A DNA stretch of 34,696 bases. Source: Mycobacteriales bacterium (lineage in GTDB: Bacteria > Actinomycetota > Actinomycetes > JAFAQI01). Positions within the stretch are counted from its first letter, which is position 1. The number at the start of each line of letters is the position of its first letter. Both the position numbers and the translations under genes were made by a program. The stretch is from the NCBI GenBank assembly GCA_035550055.1, contig DASZRO010000081.1, positions 1 to 34,696 on the forward strand, read 5' to 3'. Shown one piece after another: positions 8,607 through 16,302 of the stretch. A model generated the notes under the pieces. The model did not search any database and had not been told where the DNA came from. It saw only the letters and a program-made list of their open reading frames with translations.

Positions 8607-8966
8607 GGGGGTGAACGGTTTCGACTTCGGACGTTGATTCAAGTGAAGCGGGCTGAGAACGTCACGTGATCTCATAAAACTCTCGTGGCAACTTCAATAA
8701 ATGCCGATAACAACCGGCTCGCTCTCGCTGCCTGACAGGTAGCGAAGCTGTCAGCCTAGGGGCGCCTCCGCTCTAGGACCTGGCATCGATAGGAGGCTCT
8801 ACCGCGGATCCCGGTCACGGGGGTCCAAGGGAAACCAAACAGTGACTGAGCTCGCAGCGGGGGGCCTGCACCGCCGCTGGAGCCGAGAAAACCACTGCAG
8901 GATGCGCCCGGAGAAGCCTTGATGATCCGCCGAAGGACGCGGGTTCGATTCCCGCCACCTCCACCA
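8607..8966 (+). ncRNA. ssrA: Transfer-messenger RNA (tmRNA)
   Basis: This 360-nt one-piece tmRNA rescues stalled ribosomes together with SmpB. The 5' end GGGGGTG (8607-8613) pairs over 7 bp, with one G-U, with CACCTCC (8956-8962), followed by discriminator A8963 and encoded CCA (8964-8966). The conserved GAACGGTTTCGACTTCG follows the 5' arm. The T arm is GCGGG-TTCGATT-CCCGC at 8939-8955. The tag reading frame ends in codons for LALAA and stop TGA at 8733-8735. Reading from GCC at 8703 gives (A)ADNNRLALAA, which I favour because of the upstream context; GCA at 8688 would give a longer tag. The 3' end is six bases from the convergent esterase stop. Confidence 0.95.
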
Positions 8967-8972
8967 GAATGA

Positions 8973-10234
8973 TCAGTCGCGGCAGCTGCCGCGCGGCACC
9001 CGGACCGTCGCCGGTGTTGCGGCGCGGATCGCGCAACCGCCGGGAGTGGTGACGGTGACCGGCGTACCGGCAGTGCTGATCGACAGCATCGCGCCGGACC
9101 GCTGGAACCGCACGACCGCCGTCGGCGGACGGGCGAAGCGGAAGCTGAGGTCCCACAGTCGGCCGCTGGTCGCCACGGTGTCGTTGGTCCACGACATCGG
9201 GTGCGCCGGGACCGGCTTGAACAGTCCCCACCGCAGCATCGCGGTGAGCTCCTGGTCGAAGTCCGGCAGGTCGTGCCCACCTGGATGCACCTCGTAGACC
9301 GTGTCGACCCCGGCCGCGACCAGCGCCTTGTGGAACGCCTGGCTCATCTCGTCGATGATCAGCGCCTCGAGCGCCGAACCGTAGAGGTCCGCGCCAGTCG
9401 CGTTGGGGTCACCGGCGGTTGCGTTGGCGATGCCGGCGGCGCTCGGTACGCCGGTTCCGGTGCTCTCGAACACGCGGGTGTGGGCGAGGTTCATGGCCAG
9501 CTTCGAGGGGTTGTGACCCGCCGCGTAGAAGCCGTACGGCGCGCCGTAGACCGGGAACAGGCCGTCCTCGCGCGGCCCGGCACCCGAGATGAGTCCCATC
9601 AGCGACCCGGCGATCGGGGAGAAGTACTGCGGGTCGACGAACCCCGACAGGCTCGCGACCGAGCCGAAGAACCCGGGCAGCCGGCCACCGAGGTAGGCCG
9701 CACCCAGCCCGCCCATCGAGAAGCCCGCAATCGCGTGGAAGCGGCGCTCGGGCAGGATCGGGAACCGGGCGAGGATGGTCGGCAGCACGGTGTCGAGCTC
9801 GTAGGTCTCCCACTTCGGCCCGCCGGGATGGCCACCGTTTCGCCAGTCGGCGTACCACCCGTTGCCGCCCTCGGGCATGGCGACGATCGCGTCGAGGTGC
9901 GCGGCTTCGAGCATCGCGACGATGCCGTCGGCGCGGTAGCTGTCGAAGTTGTTCGCAAGCGCGTTCAGCAACACGAGCAGTGGGTAGCGCCGGTGCGGGT
10001 CGTAGCCGGCCGGCAGCAGGACGTTCGCCTGCGGCGGGCCGGGTAGTTCAGCCACCGCTGCGGGATCTCATCGTGGGGCGCCGGAATCGAGATCTTGACC
10101 AGCCGAGCCTGGACGCCCGTCGCGGGGGCGGGTGCGGCGGCGGTTGCTGCTGCCGTCGCGCTCGTCGCGAAGCACGTGACGACAAACAGCGCCGACGCGG
10201 CCGCGAAGGCGGCGCGTCGAAGGCGGGTCGTCAC
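8973..10234 (-). pseudogene. Secreted esterase (PF00756-like alpha/beta hydrolase), interrupted by a 1-base frameshift
   Basis: Two overlapping frames make one protein. From GTG at 10234 the first frame encodes a signal peptide (basic start MTTRLRRAAF, hydrophobic core, ATAA cleavage region) and a mature start up to PQRWLNYP. The second frame then continues with GPPQANVLLPAGYDPHRRYP. Adding one C to the CCC run at 10043-10041 restores a continuous 420-residue frame. The body shows nucleophile Ser in GFSMGGLGAAY, late HPGGHDLPDF with catalytic His, and a beta-rich C-terminal extension of about 90 residues. Relatives include antigen-85/esterase-D type hydrolases. It may be a real pseudogene or a homopolymer sequencing error; the rest is intact, with no further stops. 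Confidence 0.85.
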
Positions 10235-10242
10235 CGCATGGT

Positions 10243-10283
10243 GCTTCGTGGTGCGGCAGGCGATCCCTGCCGCAGCACGAAGC
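10243..10283 (-). terminator. Strong hairpin between the small cytosolic gene and the esterase
   Basis: Arms of 18 bases (10243-10260 and 10266-10283) pair with a single mismatch around a 5-base CGATC loop. The hairpin lies 14 bp after the stop of the upstream minus-strand gene and 8 bp before the esterase start. There is no U-tract, which is common for actinobacterial terminators. An alternative role is a 5'-UTR structure that occludes esterase translation. Confidence 0.65.
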
Positions 10284-10296
10284 GGACCGAGAGGAG

Positions 10297-10698
10297 CTAG
10301 GCGAGCATCAAGACGTTCGGGTTGTTCGGGTCGACGAGCACGCTGACCGTCGCACCCGGCTGGATCTGCGGGATCTGCACCAACGGCACGACCGCGTCGG
10401 TCTCGGCGGGATAGGTGTTGCCGTCGACGGTGACGGTCAGCGCGAGGTGCACCTGCGGGTTGTCGTTGATGAACGCGCCTGTCTGGTTGATCGTCGTGAT
10501 GACCGCCGTGCCCGGCTTGCCGGTGGCGCGCAGCTGTGCGGCGAGCGCCGACTGCTGCTGGAGGTTCCCCATCATCTGGGCACCCATCGCGGCGGTATCC
10601 TTGAGGGCGCGGAAACCGCCGACGACGCCGCGGTGCTCCGGCGGGACCATTTCCTTGGCGGTCTTCTGCATGCTGCGGATGTCTTTGAACATGCCCAT
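10297..10698 (-). CDS. Conserved small protein of unknown function
   Basis: This 133-residue protein begins MGMFKDIRSMQKTAKEM. The N-terminal third is helical and Met/Gln-rich. The C-terminal part (about residues 55-133) looks like a small beta-barrel: TGKPGTAVITTINQTG, then LALTVTVDG, then GATVSVLVDPNNPNVLML. I see no signal peptide or membrane helix. The start is supported by TAGGAGG about seven bases upstream of ATG at 10698. Similar beta-domain proteins of unknown role occur in actinobacteria. It is transcribed on its own and followed by a strong hairpin. Confidence 0.8.
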   Translation of the reverse strand: MGMFKDIRSMQKTAKEMVPPEHRGVVGGFRALKDTAAMGAQMMGNLQQQSALAAQLRATGKPGTAVITTINQTGAFINDNPQVHLALTVTVDGNTYPAETDAVVPLVQIPQIQPGATVSVLVDPNNPNVLMLA

Positions 10699-10779
10699 TG
10701 CCGGGCCTCCTACGGCTCGAGGGTTCGGTCGGCGTTGCCGGAGTTGATCAAGGCTGACCCAAGCACTCGAAGTCGCTAT

Positions 10780-10795
10780 TGACAACAGAATGTCA
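10780..10795. repeat. Short inverted repeat TGACA-N6-TGTCA
   Basis: TGACA and TGTCA flank six bases in the gap upstream of the gene starting at 10698. This operator-like dyad could be regulatory. No regulator is identifiable and short dyads occur by chance. Confidence 0.3.
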
Positions 10796-10808
10796 GCAAA
10801 ACCTCCGA

Positions 10809-11612
10809 CTACTTCCGGGGTGGTAGCGGGACGAAGCCCGAGGTCCGCCTCATGTAGTCGGCGTACGCCGGCTTGCGTCTCGCCAGGTGCTTTTCGAGCA
10901 TCGGCTTGCCGGAGGCGAACCCGACCAGATAGGTCACGATCACCGGCGACAGTGCCGCGACGGCGCCCTGCCAGTCGACGGCTGCGGGCAGCCACAACCC
11001 GAACCACAGCAGTGCCTCGCCGAAGTAGTTCGGGTGGCGGGTGTAGCGCCACAGTCCGGTGTCGAGGACGCTCTCGCTGCTCGTGCGGCGCGCCTGATAC
11101 GTCGCGAGCTGACGGTCGGCCACGGCCTCGAAGGCGAACCCGGTCAGCCAGACGGCAGCACCGATCACGTCGAGCGGCGTGTTGCCGCCGTGCTGGTACA
11201 TCGCGATCTGCAACGGCATCGAGATCGCGAACGCGAGGACCGCTTGCGGCAGGTAGACCCGCACCAGGGCGTACGCCGCAACGGAGCCGCGCGCCCGGGA
11301 CAGGATCGCGGCGTAGCGCGGGTCCTCGCCGTGCCCCTTGCTTCGCTGCCCGATGTGGCCGGCGAGGCGCAGCGCCCAGATGACGGACGTGACCAGGACC
11401 ACCGTGCGGCGGGCGGCGTCGCCGTGTGCCGGGATCGACCCGCAGAACGCCGCTGCTCCCATCGCCGCGATCGCCAGGCTCCACGTGACATCGACGACGT
11501 TGTAGCGCCCGATGCGCCGCCCGATCAGCCAGGTGACCCCGAAGGCGACGATGTCGACGGCGGCGGTGATCGCCAGACCGGTGGCGAGCCGGTCACCCGC
11601 GAACGAGCTCAC
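10809..11612 (-). CDS. DUF1295 membrane protein (steroid 5-alpha-reductase/ICMT-like fold)
   Basis: This 267-residue integral membrane protein has about six helices and the family hallmark LDTGLWRYTRHPNYFGEALLWFG near residue 190, with SGKPMLEKHLARRKPAYADYMRRTSGFVP at the C-terminus. DUF1295 proteins share the fold of NADPH-dependent steroid reductases and isoprenylcysteine methyltransferases. A reductase acting on the lipid product of the adjacent methyltransferases is a reasonable inference. The GTG start at 11612 overlaps the upstream stop in GTGA. It corresponds in order and type to M. tuberculosis Rv0446c, which sits next to sigK. Confidence 0.88.
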   Translation of the reverse strand: MSSFAGDRLATGLAITAAVDIVAFGVTWLIGRRIGRYNVVDVTWSLAIAAMGAAAFCGSIPAHGDAARRTVVLVTSVIWALRLAGHIGQRSKGHGEDPRYAAILSRARGSVAAYALVRVYLPQAVLAFAISMPLQIAMYQHGGNTPLDVIGAAVWLTGFAFEAVADRQLATYQARRTSSESVLDTGLWRYTRHPNYFGEALLWFGLWLPAAVDWQGAVAALSPVIVTYLVGFASGKPMLEKHLARRKPAYADYMRRTSGFVPLPPRK

Positions 11613-12952
11613 CTCACCCGCTCGCGCGGCGTGCGACGTCGTTGCGCGGGCGACGGCGACGGCTCCCAGCCGGTACGGGTCGGCGGCATCCCGCTGATCC
11701 CGGCGGAGGTCGGCTTGACCGACAGGATCTGATCGACGCCCATCCGGTTCTCGGCGAAGGCGAGCGCCCCGCCCGCGAGGTAGAGCCGCCAGACCCGCGC
11801 CTGGGTCACCCCGACCGCTGCGACGACCTCGTCCCAGCGCCGGTCGAGCTGACGCTGCCAAGCGGCCACCGTGTGCACGTAGTGCTCCCGCATCGCGTGG
11901 ACGTCGCGGACCTCGAACCCCGCGGCGGCCAGGATGGCGATCGTCTCGTGCACCGGGCGCATGTGCATGTCAGGCGTGATGTAGCGCTCGATGAACGGCC
12001 CCCCGCCGGGGTGCGAGCCGCTCCGGGACATCTGCTGCACCAGCAGCCGGCCCTCGTCGGCGAGCAGCCCGTGCAGCGACGCGGCGAACGCTGGGTAGTT
12101 GCCCTTGCCGACGTGTTCGCCCATCTCGATGACCGAGATCGCGTCGTACGGTCCACCGGCAAGGTCTCGGTAGTCCAGCAGCCGCACGTCGACGAGGTGC
12201 CCGAGGTCGAGCTCGTCGACCCGGGCGGTCGCGAACGCCAGCTGCTCCGCCGAGATCGTGATGCCGGTGACCCGCGCGCCGTACTCGCGGGCGGCGTGGA
12301 TGGACAGTGCGCCCCAGCCGCAACCGACGTCGAGCAGGTGCTTGCCGGGCGCCAGACCAAGCTTGCGGCAGATCATGTCGAGCTTGTCCCGCTGTGAGTC
12401 CGCGACGTCGTAGGCCGGGTCGTCCGACGTCCAGTAGCCGCACGAGTAGGCCATGTTCTCGTCGAGCAGCAGCGAGTAGAGCGTGTTCGAGACGTCGTAG
12501 TGGTGGTGGATCACCGCGGCATCTCGCCGTTTGGTGTGCAGCCGACCTCGCAGTCGCAGCTCGCCGTCGGGCGGCGCGGGGCGGCGCAGCGCGCCGTTGC
12601 CGGCGAGCAGGCGCAGCCCGGCGAGCACGGTCCGCGCGTCGAGCCTGCTCCGCGGCGAGGCCGTGCCGGGTCGACGCCGGAGCGCCTCGCGGCGGGCGTC
12701 CCACACCGCGGACAGGCCGGCCGCGATGTCGCCCTCGACGTCGAGGTCGCCCGCGATGTAGGCACGCGCCATGCCGAGTTCGCCGGGCGCCCACGCGATG
12801 TGGGCGAGCGCGCGGGGGGAGTTGAGCACCGCGACCGGCGCGCCGTCGGGTCCGGCGCTGCTGCCGTCCCACGCCCGGATCGCGACCGGCAGCCGGCCGC
12901 CGAACATCGGTGCGACCAGCTCGGCGATCGCGTCGGCGACGTCCGACGTCAC
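11609..12952 (-). CDS. Cyclopropane-fatty-acid-synthase-like SAM methyltransferase (second paralog)
   Basis: This 447-residue protein has an N-terminal lipid-binding-type domain and a C-terminal SAM-dependent methyltransferase domain: IHHHYDVSN, then LLDVGCGWGALSIHAA (SAM site), then SVIEMGEHVGKGNY, then ERYITPDMHMRPV. Compared with E. coli Cfa from memory, the Cys of the GCGWG motif is kept. The bicarbonate-binding His (HTIG) reads QQM here, and the later Tyr (AWYERF) reads AWQRQL. It may therefore use different chemistry or substrate from classical cyclopropanation. GTGA overlaps occur at both ends. It is distinct from its neighbour at 12949-14226, so this is not a recent duplication. Confidence 0.88.
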   Translation of the reverse strand: MTSDVADAIAELVAPMFGGRLPVAIRAWDGSSAGPDGAPVAVLNSPRALAHIAWAPGELGMARAYIAGDLDVEGDIAAGLSAVWDARREALRRRPGTASPRSRLDARTVLAGLRLLAGNGALRRPAPPDGELRLRGRLHTKRRDAAVIHHHYDVSNTLYSLLLDENMAYSCGYWTSDDPAYDVADSQRDKLDMICRKLGLAPGKHLLDVGCGWGALSIHAAREYGARVTGITISAEQLAFATARVDELDLGHLVDVRLLDYRDLAGGPYDAISVIEMGEHVGKGNYPAFAASLHGLLADEGRLLVQQMSRSGSHPGGGPFIERYITPDMHMRPVHETIAILAAAGFEVRDVHAMREHYVHTVAAWQRQLDRRWDEVVAAVGVTQARVWRLYLAGGALAFAENRMGVDQILSVKPTSAGISGMPPTRTGWEPSPSPAQRRRTPRERVR

Positions 12953-14226
12953 GGCGTCGCTCCTCGGGTGAGCAGGAGCTGGACGACGTCGAGGTACCCG
13001 GCGGCGAACCCGCCTTGGCAGTACGCGAGGTAGAAGGTCCACATCCGCCGGAACGTGTCGTCGAACCCGAGCGCCTCGACGTCGCGGGCGTGGGCCTCGA
13101 ACGACTCGCGCCACCGGGCGAGCGTCTCGGCGTAGGACTGCCCGAAGGACAGCTGATCGGCGATCTGCAGCGTCGTGTCGGCGCCGACGATCTCTTCGAT
13201 CGCCCGCACGGACGGCAGCAGGCCGCCCGGGAAGATGTACTTGTGGATCCAGGTCCACGACCGGCGCGAGGCGAGCATCCGGTCGTGTGGCATGACGATC
13301 GCCTGGATCCCGATCCGCCCGCCGGGCGCCAGCCGCGCGTCGAGCGTCGAGAAGTACGCCGGCCACCACTTCTCACCGACCGCCTCGATCATCTCGACGC
13401 TGACGATCGCGTCGTAGGTGCCCGTCACGTCGCGGTAGTCGCGCAGCAACACCTCGATGCTGTCGCTCACACCGGCCGCCCGCGCGCGGTCGACGGCGAG
13501 TGATGCCTGTTCGACCGAGAGCGTGATCGTCGTGACCTTGGCGCCGCGTTTCGCCGCACGAATGGCGAGCTCGCCCCAGCCGGTGCCGATCTCGAGCAGC
13601 CGGGTGCCCTCGGTGACACCGGTCTGGTCGAGCAGCCGGTCGATCTTGCGGTGCTGCGCGTGCGTCAACGACTCCCGGGACGGGTCGGCGAACAGCGCGG
13701 AGGAGTAGGTCATCGTCTCGTCGAGGAACAGCGCGAACAGGTCGTTGGACAGGTCGTAGTGCCGCGCGATGTTTTGCCGTGCCCCGTTGCGGTCGTTGTC
13801 CTCGCTCGCCGGCTGGTGGGCGTCGTACCACCGGCGCAGCCACTGCAACCGGGCCGGGATCAGCGTGCCGACCTGGCGGGCGAGCGGCTCGATCGCCGCG
13901 GCGAGATCGGGTGCGTCCCAGTCGCCGGCCATGTACGACTCGCCGAACCCGATCTTCCCGTCGCGGCCGAGCCGGGTGAAGAAGCTGTCCGGGGACAGGA
14001 TCCGGATGACCGCAGCGTCCGCTGGCCCGAAGCACGCGCCGTCGGGAAGCTCGACCCGCAGCCGGGCGCGGTCTGCCACCCGGCGCATCACCGTGCGCGC
14101 GATCGCGGCGCGCAGGGGGGCCGGCTTCGGTGGCGCCATCTCCGGCCAGCGCGCGAGGTCCACGCCGCGCGGCGGTGCGGAGGGCCGGTCGGCGGTGCGC
14201 CGCGTCCGGGGATCAGTTGCAGTCAT
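12949..14226 (-). CDS. Cyclopropane-fatty-acid-synthase-like SAM methyltransferase, UfaA1/TmsB-like
   Basis: The 425-residue protein contains ARHYDLSNDLFALFLDE, LLEIGTGWGELAIRAAKRG (Thr215 replacing the Cys of classical Cfa), SVEMIEAVGEKWWPAYF and IHKYIFPGGLLPSVRAI. The GTGWGEL and MIEAVG signatures recall mycobacterial UfaA1 (Rv0447c) and TmsB-type enzymes that methylenate C9-C10 of unsaturated acyl chains on the way to 10-methyl fatty acids. This is a family-level inference. The start is ATG at 14226, overlapping the DUF1365 stop (ATGA). It lies in the middle of a five-gene run in which every junction is a 4-base overlap. Confidence 0.9.
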   Translation of the reverse strand: MTATDPRTRRTADRPSAPPRGVDLARWPEMAPPKPAPLRAAIARTVMRRVADRARLRVELPDGACFGPADAAVIRILSPDSFFTRLGRDGKIGFGESYMAGDWDAPDLAAAIEPLARQVGTLIPARLQWLRRWYDAHQPASEDNDRNGARQNIARHYDLSNDLFALFLDETMTYSSALFADPSRESLTHAQHRKIDRLLDQTGVTEGTRLLEIGTGWGELAIRAAKRGAKVTTITLSVEQASLAVDRARAAGVSDSIEVLLRDYRDVTGTYDAIVSVEMIEAVGEKWWPAYFSTLDARLAPGGRIGIQAIVMPHDRMLASRRSWTWIHKYIFPGGLLPSVRAIEEIVGADTTLQIADQLSFGQSYAETLARWRESFEAHARDVEALGFDDTFRRMWTFYLAYCQGGFAAGYLDVVQLLLTRGATP

Positions 14227-14888
14227 CGGGGGACAACCTCCAGTCCGCGTCGCCACAGCCGGATTCCTTGCCAGCGGATCAGGGTCGTAACACGCAACGG
14301 CGCCGCCGGATAGCGCAGCCACAGGCCGAGCAACGAGCGGGCGGTCGCGGGCCGGCGTACGCCGGTCATCGTCGCGGAGAACGGCTCACCGTCGCCGCGG
14401 TCCAACGTCACGGACACCGCGACCCGCTCGCCGGGCTCGGGCACGTTGATCTCGTAGCGGCCGTCGACCGGGTAGAACGGCGAGACGTAGAGCACCTTGT
14501 CGGCGCTGGCCCGTCCCGCGGCGTCCGGGTGAAGAACGTAGGCGTGGCGGCCGCCGTAGGTGTTGTGGACCTCCGCGACGACGGCGACCAGATCCTCGCC
14601 GTCGTAGCACCAGAACACGCTGAGCGGGTTGAAGACGTAGCCGAGCACCCGGGCGTTGGTCAGCATGAGCAGCCGGTCGGCGGCGATGCCCGCGTCGCGA
14701 AGCGTGGCGCGGATGTCCAGGTGGTCACTCGGGTCGAACGCGGCCAGCCAGCGCAACGGTCGCGGCAGCCGAGGGGGTGCGTCGAAGTCGACGAGCCAGC
14801 AGAAGCTGCGGTAGCGGAAGGCGTTGCGCACCGGAGCGGTCCGGGTGTGGCGGATCGTGACGTCGTAGAGCGCCGGCGTTGTGCTCAC
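14223..14888 (-). CDS. DUF1365 family protein
   Basis: The 221-residue protein has the family pattern: ALYDVTIRHTRTAPVRNAFRY near the N-terminus, then VLGYVFNPLSVFWCYD, AEVHNTYGGRHAYVL, KVLYVSPFYPVDGRYEI and a C-terminal LIRWQGIRLWRRG. DUF1365 has no settled biochemical role but is almost always found between a flavin amine-oxidase-like protein and a Cfa-like methyltransferase, exactly as here. The GTG at 14888 overlaps the upstream stop in GTGA. The mycobacterial counterpart is Rv0448c. Confidence 0.9.
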   Translation of the reverse strand: MSTTPALYDVTIRHTRTAPVRNAFRYRSFCWLVDFDAPPRLPRPLRWLAAFDPSDHLDIRATLRDAGIAADRLLMLTNARVLGYVFNPLSVFWCYDGEDLVAVVAEVHNTYGGRHAYVLHPDAAGRASADKVLYVSPFYPVDGRYEINVPEPGERVAVSVTLDRGDGEPFSATMTGVRRPATARSLLGLWLRYPAAPLRVTTLIRWQGIRLWRRGLEVVPR

Positions 14889-16144
14889 CACGACGCCCCG
14901 AAGCTTGCCGCCGCCTGCGCGCCGGACCGGCAGCCGTCCTCGTGGAACCCCCACCCGTGATAAGCCCCCGCGTAGGCCGTCCGCGCCGTGTTCAAGGCGG
15001 GCAGCAGGGCCTGCGCGGCCACCGACTCTCGCGTGAAGATCGGGTGTTCGTAAGTCATCTCGCTGATCATTGCCTCTGCCGCGATCTGCCCGCCAGGGTT
15101 GAGAGTCGCCAGATGCGGCACCGCTGTCGGCAGGTGCTGCAGCCGGGTGAGGTCATAGGACACCGTGACGTGGTCGGTCGCCGCGGCGCACGACGGCAGC
15201 CGGTAGTTCCACGAAGCGCGGGCGTTGCGTGATCGTGGCAGCACCGACGTGTCGGTGTGCAACACGGTCGGGTTGGACGAGTAGCCGAAGGCGCCGAGCG
15301 CTTTCGTCTCGGCGGCGGTGGGGTCGGCCAGTAGTGACAACGCCGTGTCGGCGTGTGTCGCGATGACGACCCGGCTGAACTCGTGTCGGTCGTCGCCGTC
15401 GTCGCGAATGGTGACACCGTCCGGGTGGCGGGCGATCGTGCGAACCGGCGTCGAGTCGCGTACCGCTGTCAGCTGCTTGGCGGCACGCTCGACGTACGTG
15501 CGGCTGCCGCCGACCACGACCCGCCACTGCGGCGACCCGGTCACGCTGAGTGCGCCGTGGTTGGACAGGAACGCGAACAGGTAGCGCGCCGGGTAGCGCA
15601 GCGAGTCGCCGGGTGCCGCCGACCACACCGCGGACACCAACGGGACGAGGAAGTGCGAGACGAAGTAGGCCGAGTGCCGCTGCGCCCTCGCGAACTCACC
15701 CAGCGTGGTCGAGTCGTCACCCGAGGCCAGGTGGCGTCGTGCCGCGCGATGAAACCGGGGGACCTCGGTGAGCATGCGCAGGTAGCGCGCCCGGCCGAGG
15801 GCGCCGGCAGTGGGGAACAGGCCGGTCAGCCCGCGGGCCCCGGCGTACTCCAAGCCGCACTGCGCGCAGGAGACGGACATGCTCATCTCGGTGGGGCGGG
15901 TCGCCACCTCCAGCTCGGCGAACAGCTGGATCAGCCGGGGATAGGTGTCGGCGTTGTGCACCAGGAAGCCGGTGTCGACGGCCAGCAGTCCGGCGTCGGC
16001 GGTGAGCACGTCATGGGTGTGGGCGTGCCCGCCGAGGCGGGGCTCGCACTCGAACAGCGTCACGTCGTACCGGCGCTGGAGCAGGTAGGCGGCGGTCAGC
16101 CCCGCCACGCCTGCCCCGACAACGGCGACCCGTTCTCTGCTCAC
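14885..16144 (-). CDS. FAD-dependent oxidoreductase (amine oxidase-like)
   Basis: The 419-residue protein starts with a Rossmann dinucleotide fold, RVAVVGAGVAGLTAAYLL, and FECEPRLGGHAHT binding FAD ribose. It belongs to the NAD(P)-binding amine-oxidase-like group encoded next to DUF1365 and Cfa-like enzymes (Rv0449c in M. tuberculosis). A role as reductase, desaturase or oxidase of acyl chains is inferred from context. GTG at 16144 leaves only four residues before the Rossmann strand; an upstream GTG at 16189 is possible but less likely. It is the first gene of the lipid operon, divergent from the sigma factor gene. Confidence 0.87.
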   Translation of the reverse strand: MSRERVAVVGAGVAGLTAAYLLQRRYDVTLFECEPRLGGHAHTHDVLTADAGLLAVDTGFLVHNADTYPRLIQLFAELEVATRPTEMSMSVSCAQCGLEYAGARGLTGLFPTAGALGRARYLRMLTEVPRFHRAARRHLASGDDSTTLGEFARAQRHSAYFVSHFLVPLVSAVWSAAPGDSLRYPARYLFAFLSNHGALSVTGSPQWRVVVGGSRTYVERAAKQLTAVRDSTPVRTIARHPDGVTIRDDGDDRHEFSRVVIATHADTALSLLADPTAAETKALGAFGYSSNPTVLHTDTSVLPRSRNARASWNYRLPSCAAATDHVTVSYDLTRLQHLPTAVPHLATLNPGGQIAAEAMISEMTYEHPIFTRESVAAQALLPALNTARTAYAGAYHGWGFHEDGCRSGAQAAASFGASW

Positions 16145-16169
16145 GACGGATGTTCGCCGGCCACCCCGG

Positions 16170-16175
16170 ATTCGG
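16170..16175 (-). promoter_or_regulatory. Candidate SigK-type -10 in front of the lipid operon
   Basis: CCGAAT on the minus strand resembles the -10 reported for mycobacterial SigK promoters (CCGAAT-like, with CCATCC-like -35). It stands 25 bases before the GTG at 16144. The matching -35 is poor, so the call is tentative. Confidence 0.35.
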
Positions 16176-16235
16176 ATCACAACTGGCACGCTGGTGAGAG
16201 GGACGTCACATCTGCGGCTTCACTGCCGATCGAAG

Positions 16236-16262
16236 TGATCCGGTCGCGGGTGGCGTGCGAAT
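16236..16262 (+). promoter_or_regulatory. Candidate autoregulatory SigK-type promoter of the sigma gene
   Basis: TGATCC (16236-16241) and GCGAAT (16257-16262) are separated by 15 bases. Both resemble SigK elements (CCATCC / CCGAAT). If real, the transcript starts near 16270, which excludes the ATG at 16261 as the translation start. Confidence 0.35.
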
Positions 16263-16302
16263 GCCGAGCGTGCCGATGCTGGAAGCCCTAGACGGGAGGC
16301 GA

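Noticed and set aside
8978-8993. 16-bp palindrome CGCGGCAGCTGCCGCG just after tmRNA as terminator
   Set aside because: It encodes the last residues of the esterase frame, lacks a U-tract and has almost no loop. It may still aid termination but is not called.
10779-10784. Perfect TTGACA on the plus strand
   Set aside because: No -10 at proper spacing and no plus-strand gene downstream.
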